Assembly: GCA_019671005.1 (NCBI GenBank) | Contig: CM033728.1 | Location: 28,967,099-29,031,098 of the forward strand | Reading direction: 5' to 3' | Length of the DNA stretch: 64,000 nt | Source: Hibiscus mutabilis | Lineage: Eukaryota; Streptophyta; Magnoliopsida; Malvales; Malvaceae | Shown here: positions 1 to 11,902 of the stretch, piece after piece | Layout: the number at the start of each line of letters is the position of its first letter | How positions within the stretch are numbered: the stretch's first letter is position 1 | The notes under the pieces: model-generated | Databases searched by the model: none | What the model was told of the DNA's origin: nothing | Seen by the model: only the letters and a program-made list of their open reading frames with translations | Position numbers and translations under genes: made by a program

Positions 1-68
1 GTACTGACATATTTAAATATATACATATAAGTGTTTTTGCACTGTGCATGGTCAACGTCCACACTCAC
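1..68 (-). mobile_element. Partial MITE copy, cut by the window edge
   Basis: Read on the minus strand, this resembles the end of the small element at 6275-6440, including the run GCACAGTGCAAAAAC and a terminal motif at 56-68 (CGTCCACACTCAC, against CGTTCACACTTAC there). Only one end is inside the window. It lies in the minus-strand internal DNA of element A2. The match was seen by eye and is shorter than 70 bp. Confidence 0.45.
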
Positions 69-347
69 TTATAACATTCTCGATACCACCGTACGCGAGA
101 ACACCACTACTCTAACTACTATCCAAAAGTAGGTGTTTAGAGAATACCCAACACGACATCATCTCGAATGTCATTAGCACATTCAACACCTCCACAAACA
201 GCCATAACAACTAGTAATCTAAAACCCAGCTAGCACTAATCGCGCTAGAACCTCGGGAAAGAACTCACACGCGAACAAACATCATCTCATACTCAGCAAC
301 TAACATGCCAACTCCTATCAACACTATAGGAGAATTCATCAAACATA
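69..347 (-). pseudogene. Retropepsin/pol remnant of element A2 (distal piece)
   Basis: This is the part of minus-strand element A2 beyond the insertion of element A. When A and one TGCTC copy are removed it follows the protease remnant at 11903-12080. A weak match remains to the stretch after the retropepsin active site in Tekay-type pol (V-M-A, then D-V-V-L-G-I, near 150-190). No open frame survives. The assignment rests mainly on position; the residues alone would not carry it. Confidence 0.4.
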
Positions 348-352
348 TGCTC

Positions 353-3300
353 TGTAATGCCCTGATTTTGGGCCTAGCAGTTTGAGGTTTGTTAGACGGT
401 CCGGTGGACCAGGTTGGAGATTTGAGTCAGATTCGAGACTGTATATTTTTTGGTGAGATAAAAATATGGAAAATGGTTAAAAATCATGTTTTAATATATG
501 ATTAATATTGGTGGAATCAATTTTGGAAAATGAGATTTGGAGGTATGACATTTTGGCTAGTGACCAAAATGCAATTTTTGAAAATAATTTTTAAAGTGAC
601 TAAAATGAAAATGGTCAAATTCTTAGAATCCTTAAGGAGCTATTTTACCAAGTTTTTGCTGGTGATTTCTCCCTTCAATTAAATCATTTTAACATGTGTT
701 TTAAAAGTTAATTAAAAGGGATTTTAGATGTTAAAGTTGGTTATTTGGTTTTAATGAAAATTGACGTAACTTTTCTCTCAACTTTTCTCTCCACTTCTTT
801 TCTGCCAAACACTCAAGTTTTCATCAAAAACCAGAGGTGAGGGATCCTTTTTACTTAGATTCTTGATCCACAATTGATTATTTAACTATGATTTACAAAA
901 CCTTATTGAAATCTTGTGTTTTCCTAGCTTTAAACAAGCCAATTGAGGGAGAAATCACACAATAGGGGTAAGGTCTGTGATCTCCTCTAGTGAATGGTTC
1001 TTTATTGATATTTCTAAGTATTTGATCCTTAATTTATGGTTTATAATATGACTTTGTGTTTTTATAGTGAATTAATTGATTTAATTAGGTAAAATTGATG
1101 AAATAGCAAAAGATCTGAATTGAATTTGTTCTCCAGTGATGTAGATTGATTTTAAACATATTATGGATGTATATTAATTTTGATAAGTCTTTTTTAAGAA
1201 TGGAATCCTGAAACTCTTGAATCTCTAATTGTTTAGGTTGTTAAAATAGTGTTTTTGTGGAGTTGAATTGGCTGTTTGGTTGCTGGAGGTGTTAGGTTGT
1301 TTTGATTCTATTTTTAGATGTTATTTGATGATAAAAGTGGTGTTAGATTGATAGGTTGTGGCTGGGTTGTGTTTGGAAAGGATTAGATGGTGTTTTCGGT
1401 TGTTGTGATTGGGTAATTGTGAGGTGAATGTGTGAATCTGTGAGGATATGTTGTTGCAGTGTTTTAAATGCATGGAGATGCATTAATCCTCTATTGTAAT
1501 GTGGTTAAAATAGGGGATATAGATCCGAAAGTGATCGGGGAAGCTTTGGAGGCTTCAGACGCTTGTTTTTACGTCAGCAAATCGAGGCTTCGTGTATCAA
1601 TGAGTGAAAATGTAGTTTAAAGCACTTTGATGTTTTGAGAACAGAGTTTTGGGAGTTATGGTAGAGCTTGAAATGCTTACCTAGACTCGGAAGTAAGTAT
1701 AAAGTGGATTTCTCTCTCGGACGTGCTAGTTTGAAATGGTTTTATGCACATGTTTTAATTTACATGTTACCTACTATTTAAGCATGTTTTAAAGTATTTG
1801 ATATACTGTTTTTAAGAATGAAATGCTGAAGGATGCACATGGTAAGTGATCCTTGTAAGTATGTGGTTTATGCTTGTGTTTTAAAAGTATTGTGGTTGCT
1901 TTGGAAATGGCATGGTTTAATGCTTGTTAAAAACAGTGAGGTAAATGTTATTTGGTTAATTATGTTGACAAGTGATTTGGTTTTAAAATTTTATCAGATA
2001 TAGTTGGCTGGCCATAGGATTGAGTGCACTATAAATAAGTTGCCTTGGATGTTAAGGGGTTTATACGGTCTACCGAATACTCCATCCAAGTACCCTAACG
2101 GTTGAGGGGTTATACTGTACCGAAAACTCTTGTTAGTGGGTTAAGCATCTAACCGATGAGAGGGATTGGTATCCCTATGGGTTGAGAGTGTACCTTGTTG
2201 TTATTGTACCGCTATTGTGATTGTATCGCTATTCCGGTTGAGATGGCTTGAAATGTTGGGTTAACACTTGTTGAATCCGTGTATCTGATGAACTCTTTTG
2301 TTAATGGACTTGTTTAATGATCACTTGTAAGCCAATATAATTGTTAATGTATCATTGAAAGGTTTATGATGTATAATGTGATTTATACATGTTTACCTTT
2401 TAAGTTTTGCATATGGTGTTATGCATGGGAATGATTAAATTGAGGTTAGCAATGGGATTTGTTGTTGGTTAATGATACATGTTGCATATGGTTTAATTAA
2501 TATGCTGGTTTTGAAAGTGTTAAAGTGCATGGTTTTAAAGGCATGATGTTTTATATGATGATAAATATGGTTTGAAATGGGAATTTCATAGTGTTGATGG
2601 AAAATGGTTTTAAATGCATTGATGGTGTGTTGTTTTTGAGTAATCCTCACTAAGCCTAGTGTGCTTACGCTCCCTTTGTCCATCAAAGCAGAGAACTAAA
2701 GGTTTGGGAGGCAGTGGGAAGCAAGGGATCTCAACATGACTTGGTAATCAAAGTATGTTTTTGGAATTAGACTATAAGTAATAAGGGCAATGGGGTTTCC
2801 ATTGATGTTTCGGGAGATGGTTGTTAAACTCTCTGTTCGAGCAAGTTTGTTTAGTTGCTCTTGAATTGTAAATGGCAATTATAACGTGTTTTGGTGATAG
2901 TTTTAAGTTTCATGCGTTGCTTGATTGGTTTTTAGGAAGCATGCCTATAGATTTTCATTTGATGCAAGATGCCATGAATCAATGTTGAATTTGTGATGCT
3001 TTGATGTGGTTCGATCTTGAATATGTTGGATATATGTTTGAAGCATGTTTGGGTGTTTCAGAAATCATAAATGGATGAAAAACCAGTTAAATTTCTCATT
3101 CTAGGCCTAGAGGTTTCGAAACCCTGCCCCTAGATTCGAAACCTGTAGGCCAAAATTGGCTGTGGGGTGCGGTACGCGGGGAGTCATACCGGTACGCGTT
3201 GTAAGTTCTGGAGGCCTGGTTTCAAAACTTGTAGGGGTGGTTTTGAAACCTCTAACATAGTTTGGCTCTGTATCGATCCGGAAACCAGTGTACCAAAACC

Positions 3301-3873
3301 AAGGACCGTTATTTCGGTTATATGTTCGATTTAAGCTTTGAAATCTTGCAGTTTGGTCCCTAGATGTTGTGTATGAAATTGAATGAGTTCGGAAGTTGTT
3401 TTAAGCTGAAATTTGACACGTATGCATGAAACATGACTAATTGAAGATTGGTACATCAAATTTTAGGTAAGTGCTTATAGTTTTGCATATTTACAATTTG
3501 GTCCCTAAATGTTTGAATGATAAATTGAGGGTGTTGTGGTGATCTAATTGCGATGAAATTTCATGAGCTTGCATAAAATGAACTTAATTGTGGATTGGTA
3601 AACTTAATTTGTTAATTGAACCCTTAACTTATGCAAATTATATTTTGGTCCCTATTTTGTAATAGTGTTCAATTGGATGTTAATTCGATGCTCGATTGAG
3701 TTGAGTTTACACTTATGATCAGTATGTACATGTAGGTTAATAATTATGCCTCTAGATAAGATAAAAGAAAAAAATGGTTGTGTTTTGAGTTTCATCTTCA
3801 CGGTTTACCTCGGTAAACCTAACGTAGCTTACTAAGTTTTGTCTTACAACTAGGCCGGGTTGAGAGGGTTACA
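353..3873 (+). repeat. 5' LTR of element A (3521 bp)
   Basis: Direct repeat of 8415-11897. It starts TGTAATGCCC and ends GAGGGTTACA. Inside are a hairpin motif CTCACTAAG-CC-TAGTGTGC at about 2645, a GGTACG dyad cluster near 3170-3300, and several short antisense ORFs that look like chance. The 3.5-kb length is large for a plant LTR but fits the Tekay/Del lineage. No transcription start could be placed. Confidence 0.92.
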
Positions 3874-3897
3874 TTTGGTGCTATTAGAGCCAGGTTT
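3874..3897 (+). other. Primer-binding site of element A
   Basis: The sequence just after the LTR, TTTGGTGCTATTAGAGCC, is a decayed form of the TGGTATCAGAGCC site used by elements primed with initiator tRNA-Met. The same site is seen better at 14025 and, on the minus strand, at 12835 and 46266. Confidence 0.75.
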
Positions 3898-4218
3898 GCA
3901 AAAGGTTGGGATATTGTATTTGGTCATTTACTGTTGCTTGTCATGCAAGGTGATTGTCTATTATATTCGGTGATAATTGGAAGATTAATATGATTATTGT
4001 GATGTTGCTTTGAGCTATAATCTGATATTGATATGCACGGTGGTTAAAATATGCATGCTGAGTGCTTATGTTATGTTGGGGGAAATTTGGGAAAACCCAT
4101 TGCCTTATTATTATAGCCTAAAATGTATGGTTTTGAAATAAAAGTCTTGGATCCTTACTTGAAGCTGGGCTGATTCAATTTTGTTTTGAAATGATTATCA
4201 TGCCTTAGAAAACGTGTT

Positions 4219-4760
4219 ATGTTACGACCGAGAAGAGAAATGAGATCTAGCGAGATGTTGTTGCCTTTGGGTAGTGAGTTGAGAAAAGTGTTGTGTTTCC
4301 TGGGGGTTTATCACCTCGAAGTATGTACCACATGTACCGATTAAGCTAGAGTTGGGTGATCTGATGCCTTGTTATAGGCGATGTTTTGAGCTTGTAAGCT
4401 GTTGTTGCTGGAGTGCGTGTGTTTGCACCAGCCGTTGGAATATCTCTATAGTTTGGGAGGAGTTAAGTACTATGGGTTGTCACCTGAGGCATTTGAGACA
4501 TGGATGGCTAGTGTTGTTCAGGTTTTGGATCAAATGGGGTGTATTGTGCCCGTAAGTTGGGATGTGTTCAATCCCTGTTGCAATGTAATGTTTTTAGTTG
4601 GTGAACAACTATATCTGCGAGTGTGGAACCCAATGATGTGGATTGGGAGTTTTTTTCATGATGTTTTTAAGAAGAAGTATCTAGGGCTTAGATACTTGGA
4701 TGAAAAGAGACGAGAGTTCATGGTTGGGATTAGGGTCCCGTGTATGTTGTCGAGTTAGGA
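4219..4760 (+). pseudogene. gag: gag remnant of element A
   Basis: Gag would form the cytoplasmic particle that packages element RNA. An ATG at 4219 followed by M-L-R-P-R-R-E-M-R resembles the basic start of Tekay-type gag. From 4402 a frame of about 118 codons carries recognisable retrotransposon-gag pieces: LGGVKYYGLSPEAFETW, then V-L-D-Q-M-G-C, then FFHDVFKKKYLGLRYLDEKR and REFM. The frame closes at about 4758, before the rest of the capsid-like domain. Stops upstream of 4402 separate the two pieces. The family is clear; the gene is dead. Confidence 0.8.
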
Positions 4761-5199
4761 TATAGATTGTTCAATTAAGCTGGTATACTCCTAAATTGGT
4801 TTTGGTAGTGAAGTGTCATTGTGACTGAATATGATGTGAGTTGGTATAGGATGTTAGGGTGTAGATGTTGGCTCCCGATTACACCATTTTTGACGTGTTG
4901 GTACATGGGTGAAGTGCATTGAGAATAACATGGGTTAATCAGTTTCATGTGGGAGGTTCTGGCTCTAGCAAGAGAGTTGCGAAATCTAGTTTCGGCTATG
5001 TTCAGTTAAAAGGAATTGTGATAAAAGATATCGCCCTGAGTTGAGGCGAGGTGATTATGGTGCTGGGTGAGGACTGCGAGGTTAGAGTATCCAGACTAAA
5101 ATAGTATTTAATACACGTTGAGTATGTGGATTGAGTGATCTCATGAGGCGAGATAATCTGCATTTGTTATGTGAAGTGTAAAATATTGTGCTTGTCATT

Positions 5200-5580
5200 G
5201 ATAACGTTTGTGGGAGCTGTGGTTTGAACGATCATCTAGTAAGTGTTGGTTGCGGGAATACAGGTGGCTAGTTCTTCTAGTTAGACGGTTGTTGCGAGAA
5301 GGATGTTTGGAAATGATCATCGATGCTTTAAGATCTTGAGGTTATGGCTGCTTTATTGGAGTTGCCGCTCTACAGTTTTTGATGTAATCCTGGGTTTGGA
5401 TAAGTGGCTGGATCACAGAGCAGTGGTTGATTTTGAATCCTAGCGAGTTGTCTTAAAACTTGCTGATAGTTATGAGGTGGTAATCACAGGCGAGAATGTT
5501 AAATTCTTGTCTAATGTTATTTTGGCAATGGAAGCGAGTTGTTTGATGGATTTTGGTTGCAAGGCATTCCTAGCCTATGT
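5200..5580 (+). pseudogene. gag zinc knuckle and retropepsin remnant of element A
   Basis: A CCHC-like group (C-G-S-C-G-L-N-D-H-L then C) is readable at about 5214-5250. Downstream, at about 5340-5530, come residues matching the C-terminal part of retropepsin in this lineage: LLELPLYSF, then the ILGLDKW-type stretch split over two frames, then E-V-V-I-T-G-E-N-V. The DSG active site itself is not legible. At least three frame changes and several stops are present. Confidence 0.6.
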
Positions 5581-5599
5581 TATGAATCCAGGGTCATAG

Positions 5600-6260
5600 A
5601 AAGTGCGAGCTCAGGATAGTCGTGCGGTATGTGAGTTTCTGGGTGTTTTTGAGGGAATGGCTGGGTTTGCCATTGGATTGGGAGGTTGAGTTTGGCATTG
5701 AGTTGTATGAAAACACAACAACAGTGTTTATTGCTCTTTGTGCATGGCTTGAGGGAGTTGAAGAGGTTAAAGATGCAATTTCAGGAGTTGCGTGATAAAG
5801 GGTTTATCAGGCTTACTGTTTTGTCGGGGGTTGCGTTGGTGTCATTGTGAAAAAGGAGGATAGCATGATGCGAATGTGCTTGGGTTCTAGGTAGCTGAAC
5901 AAGTTGATGTTTTGTTGATTAGTTCGGGGGTGCTTTAGTGGTTGTAAGTATGAGCTGAGGTTCATGTGGTATCTGTGTAGGTAAAGGATGTGGTTGTGTT
6001 TAGATTTGCCTTTGGTAAGAGAGACGGTGATGTGAGTTCTTATTGATGTCGTTTAGTTTGATCGATGCATAGGTTGCGTTCATAGTTTTGTTGAATCAGG
6101 TAGACTAAGTTTCTGGGCCGTTGGTTGTTGTGTTTATTGATGGGTTTTTTTTCTGTGTGCAGAAGCACCGGGAAGGGCTTTGATCGATAAGTATAGTTGG
6201 TTTAGTAGTTTTTTTGGGGAGAGGTGTGAGTTCTGGGTATGTTGCTAAGAATTCTGGTTC
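5600..6260 (+). pseudogene. Reverse transcriptase remnant of element A
   Basis: Fragments of gypsy RT appear in order: the acidic entry segment (E-F-G-I-E-L-Y-E-N-T-T near 5690), D-K-G-F-I-R near 5793, V-K-K-E-D-S-M-M-R-M-C near 5850, L-N-K-L, and a V-V-V-F-I-D-G remnant of the catalytic box near 6125, where the second aspartate is lost. Stops and indels are frequent, so only the lineage can be stated. A small MITE lies directly downstream and may have displaced the end of the domain. Confidence 0.6.
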
Positions 6261-6274
6261 TGAGGATGTTATTA

Positions 6275-6440
6275 GTAAGTGTGAACGGATAAGCATGCAC
6301 AGTGCAAAAACTCTTATATGTATAAATAAATATGTCAGTACATGCATACATTCGGGCATAACATTAGAGGTTTTGCATACATACACATAGACATCTATGA
6401 GGGCATATAAGTGATCATGCATACATATGTTCACACTTAC
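6275..6440. mobile_element. 166-bp MITE with 12-bp perfect TIRs inside element A
   Basis: The segment begins GTAAGTGTGAAC and ends GTTCACACTTAC, a perfect 12-bp inverted pair. It has no coding capacity and an AT-rich core with ATACATAC runs. A related end lies at 1-68. No clear target duplication is visible: flanks are TTATTA on the left and AGATGA on the right. It interrupts pol between the RT and RNase H remnants. Superfamily cannot be assigned from 12 bp. Confidence 0.6.
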
Positions 6441-6599
6441 AGATGACTAATCAGAAATCAATGGTGTGGTGGTATAAGTAAGGTAGCGCATGAAGGTGGT
6501 TTTGGTGTTATGGTTCTTGGGAGTTTGGCTAGTGCTAGTTTTTGAGCGACTAAAGTTAGAGTTGGCAGGTTGTAGGTTTGCTAGATCCAGTTCTTAGCA

Positions 6600-6960
6600 T
6601 CAAGGTTTGTTGAGGTTGTAGTGTTGCAAGTGAAGTTGTGGCCTATGCATATAGATAGTTAAAGGTGCACGAGCGCTTTTGTCCTACGCATGATGTGAAG
6701 CTTGCCACGTTGTTGGTTGTTTAAATGTTTTAGAGACATCAATTCTATGATGAGGAGTGTGTTGTGTACACGGATCGCGCGTGGTTAAAAAATGAAAAGA
6801 TTGATGTTTTGAGTTTTTGATAACCTGGATGGTTGGAGTTGTTTAGGAGTTATAGTTTGGTGATTGAATATCGTTCGAGCTAAGCTTATAGCCGATGCTT
6901 GGGTTGTGATAATTGTGGCGAAGTTGAGGATATTGTTTACGTGGTTGGGTGTGATGCGTG
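6600..6960 (+). pseudogene. RNase H remnant of element A
   Basis: Residues matching gypsy RNase H can be picked out in shifting frames: V-A-Y-A near 6638, L-K-V-H-E, P-T-H-D-V-K-L-A near 6690, then R-H-Q-F-Y-D-E-E-C-V-V-Y-T-D-R near 6730-6775, and W-L-E-L-F-R-S-Y-S-L-V-I-E-Y-R near 6830-6870. The domain would degrade RNA in the RNA-DNA hybrid. Several stops make it non-functional. Confidence 0.65.
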
Positions 6961-7039
6961 ATGGAGACTTGATGTCAAGTTACAAGTGAATTCATTCAGG
7001 CCACAGTTGATTAGAGGGAGGTAATGGTGTGACTATGCA

Positions 7040-7870
7040 TCAATATCGCATGTTCAGGTTATTGGGAGGAGGAAATCTGGTGGATTTTCACATTAAAGGT
7101 TATAGGGTGTTGTGTTTTAAAGGTCAAAAAGTGGTGTCCCTTGATGTTGAGTTGAGGTGTATGGTTTGATGGAGACGCATGCCAGTTCTTGCGAAATGCA
7201 TTCTGGTAATGCCAAGATATATCGAGGTTTGAAAAGGGATTGTTGTTAGGTTGGTTTAAAGGGAGACATGGATGATTTTGTTGTTCGATGCATGGTATGT
7301 CAGTGAGTGGAAGCTGAGCATCGATTTTCTTTTAGGTTGTTGTAACCGTTGAGGATACCGGAATAGAAATGGGAAAAAATCACCAGGGATTTTGTGTCTG
7401 GGTTGCCTTTGGCACTGACCGAAAGGATTCCATTTGGGTGGTTGTTGATTGAGTTGCGAAGTGTGTGCACTCTCGTGGCTATGCTTGTGATGTATGTTTT
7501 GGAATATGTGGCAGATTTGTATATTGCCGGGTTAGTGCATTTGCACTGTGTGCCTGAGTTCATAGTTTTGGATGAAGATCCATGAGTTACAGTGAGGTTT
7601 TGAGGTGTTGCTTGAGCTTAAGTGTATGTACTTCATATCTATCCCGGTTGGATGGCATGTTAGACCATGGAATTTAGGTTTTGAAAGATGAGTTGGGTTG
7701 TGTATCACGGAGCTTCCAGGAAAGTGTGAAAGGCACATGCCTTTGGTAGAGTTTGCTTTAATGGCAGTTGTCAGGCAAGTATGCAGATGGCACCATATGG
7801 GGCGTTGCGTGGTTGGAGGAGCCGTACACCCGTGCGTTGGGCTGAAATTAGGGAAAAGTACATTCCTATG
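7040..7870 (+). pseudogene. Integrase remnant of element A
   Basis: The segment holds a decayed zinc-binding part (about 7120-7330) and catalytic core. Core pieces include R-D-F-V-S-G-L-P-L-A-L-T near 7390, L-Y-I-A-G-L-V-H-L-H-C-V-P-E near 7520, F-I-V-L-D-E-D-P (the second catalytic aspartate region) near 7560, and R-H-M-P-L-V-E-F-A near 7735. Comparison with element D at 51090-51842 makes the identity clear. Frameshifts separate every block. Confidence 0.7.
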
Positions 7871-7989
7871 TCTGATGTTTGGAAAGGCACTAGTGAGAAG
7901 GTGAAGTTGTTATGTGGGTGCTTGAGAGTAGTTTTGGATAGTCAGAAATTCTACGCGAATTTGAGGCGTAGTGATTTAAAGTGTGTTGT

Positions 7990-8395
7990 GATGGTCGGAT
8001 GATCATGATGTTATCGCCTTGGAAGAAGGTGATGCGTTTTGAGGACCATACGATTTTGTTGAGTGTGTGGATCCTATTGCTTATTGTTGAGTTTATCTCC
8101 TGTGTTGGAGGGCTTGCATAATGTGTTTCATGTGATGATGTTGCAAAGGTATCGGTTGGATTCCATGCATGTTGTGCCGGTGTAAGGTATTGTGTTGAGA
8201 TTTGAGTTATCTTGTATGAAGGACCTGGTGGAGATCTTTGTTGCCAACGGTAGAGTTATGGGTGGTATATTGGTTGGCCTTGTTAAGTTGTTGCGGAGAC
8301 ATCGTAGTGTTAGGAAGCCGCGTGCAAATGTAAGTCGGAGATGTTGGAGCAGTTTCTGCTTTTATTTCTTCTAGGTTAAATTTTGGGGACGAAAT
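7990..8395 (+). pseudogene. Integrase C-terminus/chromodomain remnant of element A
   Basis: Readable scraps correspond to the end of element D's pol: V-M-R-F-E-D near 8030, a D-V-A-K-V-S stretch near 8140, and M-L-E-Q-F near 8338, just before the polypurine tract. The chromodomain core (E-E-P-V ... K-V-L-W) is badly eroded. Assignment rests on order and on comparison with D. Confidence 0.55.
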
Positions 8396-8400
8396 TTCTT

Positions 8401-8414
8401 AAGTGGGGGAGAGT
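8401..8414 (+). other. Polypurine tract of element A
   Basis: AAGTGGGGGAGAGT sits immediately before the 3' LTR. It primes plus-strand DNA synthesis in LTR elements. The same tract precedes the LTRs at 17120 and 52450 and, inverted, the one ending at 42398. Confidence 0.85.
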
Positions 8415-11400
8415 TGTAACACCCTGGCTTTGGGCGCCTAGAATTTTTTTGGTTTGTTAGACGGTCTGGTAGACCGGGTTAGAGATTCGAGTCAGATTCA
8501 GGACTGTATATTTTTCGGTGAGATAAAAAAATGGAAAATGGTTAAAATCATGTTTTAATATATGATTATATTGGTGGAATCAATTTTGGAAAATGAGATT
8601 TGGAGGTATGGCATTTTGGCTAGTGACCAAAATGTAATTTTTGAAAACTGTTTTTAAAGTGACTAAAATGAAAAGGGTCAAATTCTTAGAATTCTTAAGG
8701 AGCTATTTTACCAAGTTTTTGCTGGTGATTTCTCCCTTCAATTAAATCATTTTAACGTGTGTTTTAAAAGTTAATTAAAAGGATTTTAGATATTAAGGTT
8801 AGTTATTTGGTTTTAATGAAAATTGACGTAACTTTTCTCTAAACTTTTCTCTACACTTCTTTTCTGCCAAACACTCAAGTTTTCATCAAAAACCAGAGGT
8901 GAGGGATCCTTTTTACTTAGATTCTTGATCTACAATTGATTATTTAACTTTGATTTACAAAACCTTATTGAAATCTTGTGTTTTCCTAGCTTTAAACAAG
9001 CCAATTGAGGGAGAAATCACACAATAGGGGTAAGGTCCGTGATCTCCTCTATTGAATGGTTCTTTATTGATATTCCCAAATATTTGATCCTTGATTTATG
9101 GATTATAATCTGATTTTGTATTTTTATATTGAATTAATTGATTTAATTCGGTAAAATTGATAAAATAGAAAAATATCCGAATTGGATCTGTGTTCCAGTG
9201 ATGTAGATTGATTTTAAACATATTGTGGATGTAGAATAATGTTGATAAGTCTTTTTTAACAATGGAATCCTAAAACTCTTGAATCTCTAATTGTTTAGGT
9301 TATTAGAATTGTGTTTTGTGAAGTTGTGGTGGCTGTTTGGTTGTTGCAGGTGTTAGGTTGTTTTGATTCTGTTTTTAGATGTTATTTGATGATAAAAGTG
9401 GAGTTAGATTGAAAGGTTGTGGCTGGGTTGTGTTTGGAAAGGATTAGATGGTGTTTTCAGTTGTTGTGATTGGGTAATTGTGAGGTGAATGTGTGAATTC
9501 GTGAGGATATGTTGTTGCAGTGTTTTAAATGCATGGAGATGCATTAATCCTCTGTTGTAATATGGTTGAAATAGGGGAGATGGATCCAGAAGTGATCGGG
9601 GAAGCTTTGGAGGCTTCGTACGCTTGTTTTCGCGTCAGCAAATCGAGGTTTTGCGTATCGGTGAGTGAAAACATGGTTTAAAGCAATTTGATGTTTTGAG
9701 AATAGAGTTTTGGGAGTTATGGTAGAGCTTGAAACGCTTACCTAGACTCGGAAGTAAGTATAAAGTGGATTTCTCTCTCCGACGTGCTAGTTTGAAATGG
9801 TTTTATGCACCTGTTTTAATTTACATGTTACCTACTGTTAAGCATGTTTTAAAGTATTTGATATACTGTTTTTAAGCATGAAATGCTGAATAATGCATAC
9901 GGTAAGTGATCCTTGTAAGTATGTGGTTTATACTTGTGTATTTAAAGCATGGTGGTTGCTTTGGAAGTGGCATGGTTTAATGCTTGTTAAAAATAGTGAG
10001 GTAAATGTTATTTGGTTAATTATATTGGCAAGTGATGTGGTTTTAAAATTGTTATCGGATATAGTTGGCCAACCATAGGATTGAGTGCACTGTAAATAAG
10101 TCGCGTTAGATGTTGAGGGGTTCATGCGGTGTACCGAATACTCCATCCAAGTATCCTAACGGTTGAGGGGTTATACGGTACCGAAAACTCCCGTTAATGG
10201 GTTAAGCATCTAACCGATGAGAGGGACTGGTATCCCTGTGGGTTGAGAGTATACCTTGTTGTTATTGAGATGGCTTGAAGTGTTGGGTTAACACTTGTTG
10301 AATCCGTGTATCCCATGAACTCTTTTGTTAATGGACTTGTTTAATGATCACTTGTAAGCCAATATAATTGTTAATGTATCATTGAAAGGTTTATGTTGTA
10401 TAATGTGATTTATACATATTTACTCTTTAAGCTTTGCATATGGTGTTATGCATGGGAAGGCTTAAATTGAGGTTAGCAATGGGATTTGTTGTTGGTTAAT
10501 GATACATGCTGCATATGATTTAATATGATGGTTTTGAAAGTGTTAAAGTGCATGGTTTTAAAGGTATGATGTTTTATATGATGATAAATATGGTTTGAAA
10601 TGGGAATTTCATAGTGTTGATGGAAAATGGTTTTAAATGCATTGATGGTGTGTTGTTTTTGAGCACTCCTCACTAAACCTAGTGTGCTTACGCTCCCTTT
10701 GTCCATCAATGCAGAGAACTAAAGGTTTGGGAGGCAGCAGGAAGCAAGGGATCTCAACATGACTTGGAAATCAAAGTATGTTTTTGGAATTAGACTATAA
10801 GTAATAAGGACAATGGGATTACCGTTGATGTTTCGGGAGATGGTTGTTAAACTCTCTGTTCGAGCAAGTTTGATTAGTTGCTCTTGAATTGTAAATGGCA
10901 ATTATAAGGTGTTTTGGTGATGGTTTGAAGTTTCATGCGTTGCTTGATTGGTTTCTAGGAAGCATGCCTATAGATTTTCATTTGATGCAAGATGCCATGA
11001 ATCGATGTTGAATCTATGATGCTTTGGTGCGGTTCGATCCTTGAATATGTTGGATATATGTTTGAAGCATGTTTGGGTGTTTCGGAAATCATAAATGGAT
11101 GAAAACTAGTTAAATTCCTCATTCCATGCCCAGAAGTTTCGAAACCCTGGTCCTGGTTTCGAAACATGTAGGCCAAAATTGGCTATGGGATGCGGTACGC
11201 GGTGAGTCGTACCGGTACGCGTTTTAAGTTCGGGAGGCCTGGTTTCGAAACCTCTAGGGGTGGTTTCAAAACCTCTAATATAATTTGGCCCCGTATCGAT
11301 CCAGAAACCCGTGTACCAAAACCAAGGACCGTTATTTCAATTATATGTTCGATTTAAGCTTTGAAATCTTGCAGTTTGGTCCCTAGATGTTGTGTATGAA

Positions 11401-11897
11401 ATTGAATGAGTTCGGATGGTTGTTATAAGCTGAAATTTGACACGTATGCGTGAAACGTTACTAATTGAAGATTGATAAATCAAATTTTAGGTAAGTCCTT
11501 ATAGTTTTGCAGATTTACAATTTGGTCCCTAAATATTTGAATGATAAATTGAGGGTGTTGTGGTGATCTAATTGCGATGAAATTTCATGAGCTTGCATGA
11601 AATGAACTTAATTCTGGATTGGTAAACTTAATTTGTTAATTGAACCCTTAACTTATGAAAATTACATTTTGGTGCCTATTTTGTAATAGTGTTCAATTGG
11701 ATGTCAATTCGATGCCCGATTGAGTTAAGTTTACACTTATGATCAGTATGTACATGTAGGTTAATAATTATGTCTCTATATAGGATAAAAGAAAAAAATG
11801 GTTGTGTTTTGAGTTTCATCTTCACGGTTTACCTCGGTAAACCTAATGTAGCTTGCTCAGTTCGGTCTGGCGACTAGGTCGGGTCGAGGGGGTTACA
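8415..11897 (+). repeat. 3' LTR of element A (3483 bp)
   Basis: Direct repeat of 353-3873. It starts TGTAACACCC and ends GGGGTTACA, followed by the TGCTC duplication at 11898. The first 100 bp differ from the 5' copy at many positions, and the copy lacks roughly 34 bp that the 5' LTR has near 2200. It contains the same hairpin (about 10669-10690) and dyad cluster (about 11190-11330). Confidence 0.92.
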
Positions 11898-11902
11898 TGC
11901 TC

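Larger units (their letters stand above)
353..11897 (+). mobile_element. Element A: Ty3/gypsy (Tekay/Del-like) retrotransposon, complete in outline
   Basis: Two direct repeats of about 3.5 kb, starting TGTAAYRCCCT and ending GGGTTACA or GGGGTTACA, enclose a 4.5-kb internal region. A 5-bp duplication, TGCTC, flanks the element at 348-352 and 11898-11902, so it inserted as a unit. A tRNA-iMet-type primer site follows the left LTR and a polypurine tract precedes the right one. Order inside is gag, protease, RT, RNase H, integrase, chromodomain region, as in gypsy chromodomain elements. The LTRs differ by frequent substitutions and a roughly 34-bp indel near 2200, and every domain carries stops, so the insertion is old and inactive. 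It interrupts element A2. Confidence 0.92.
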
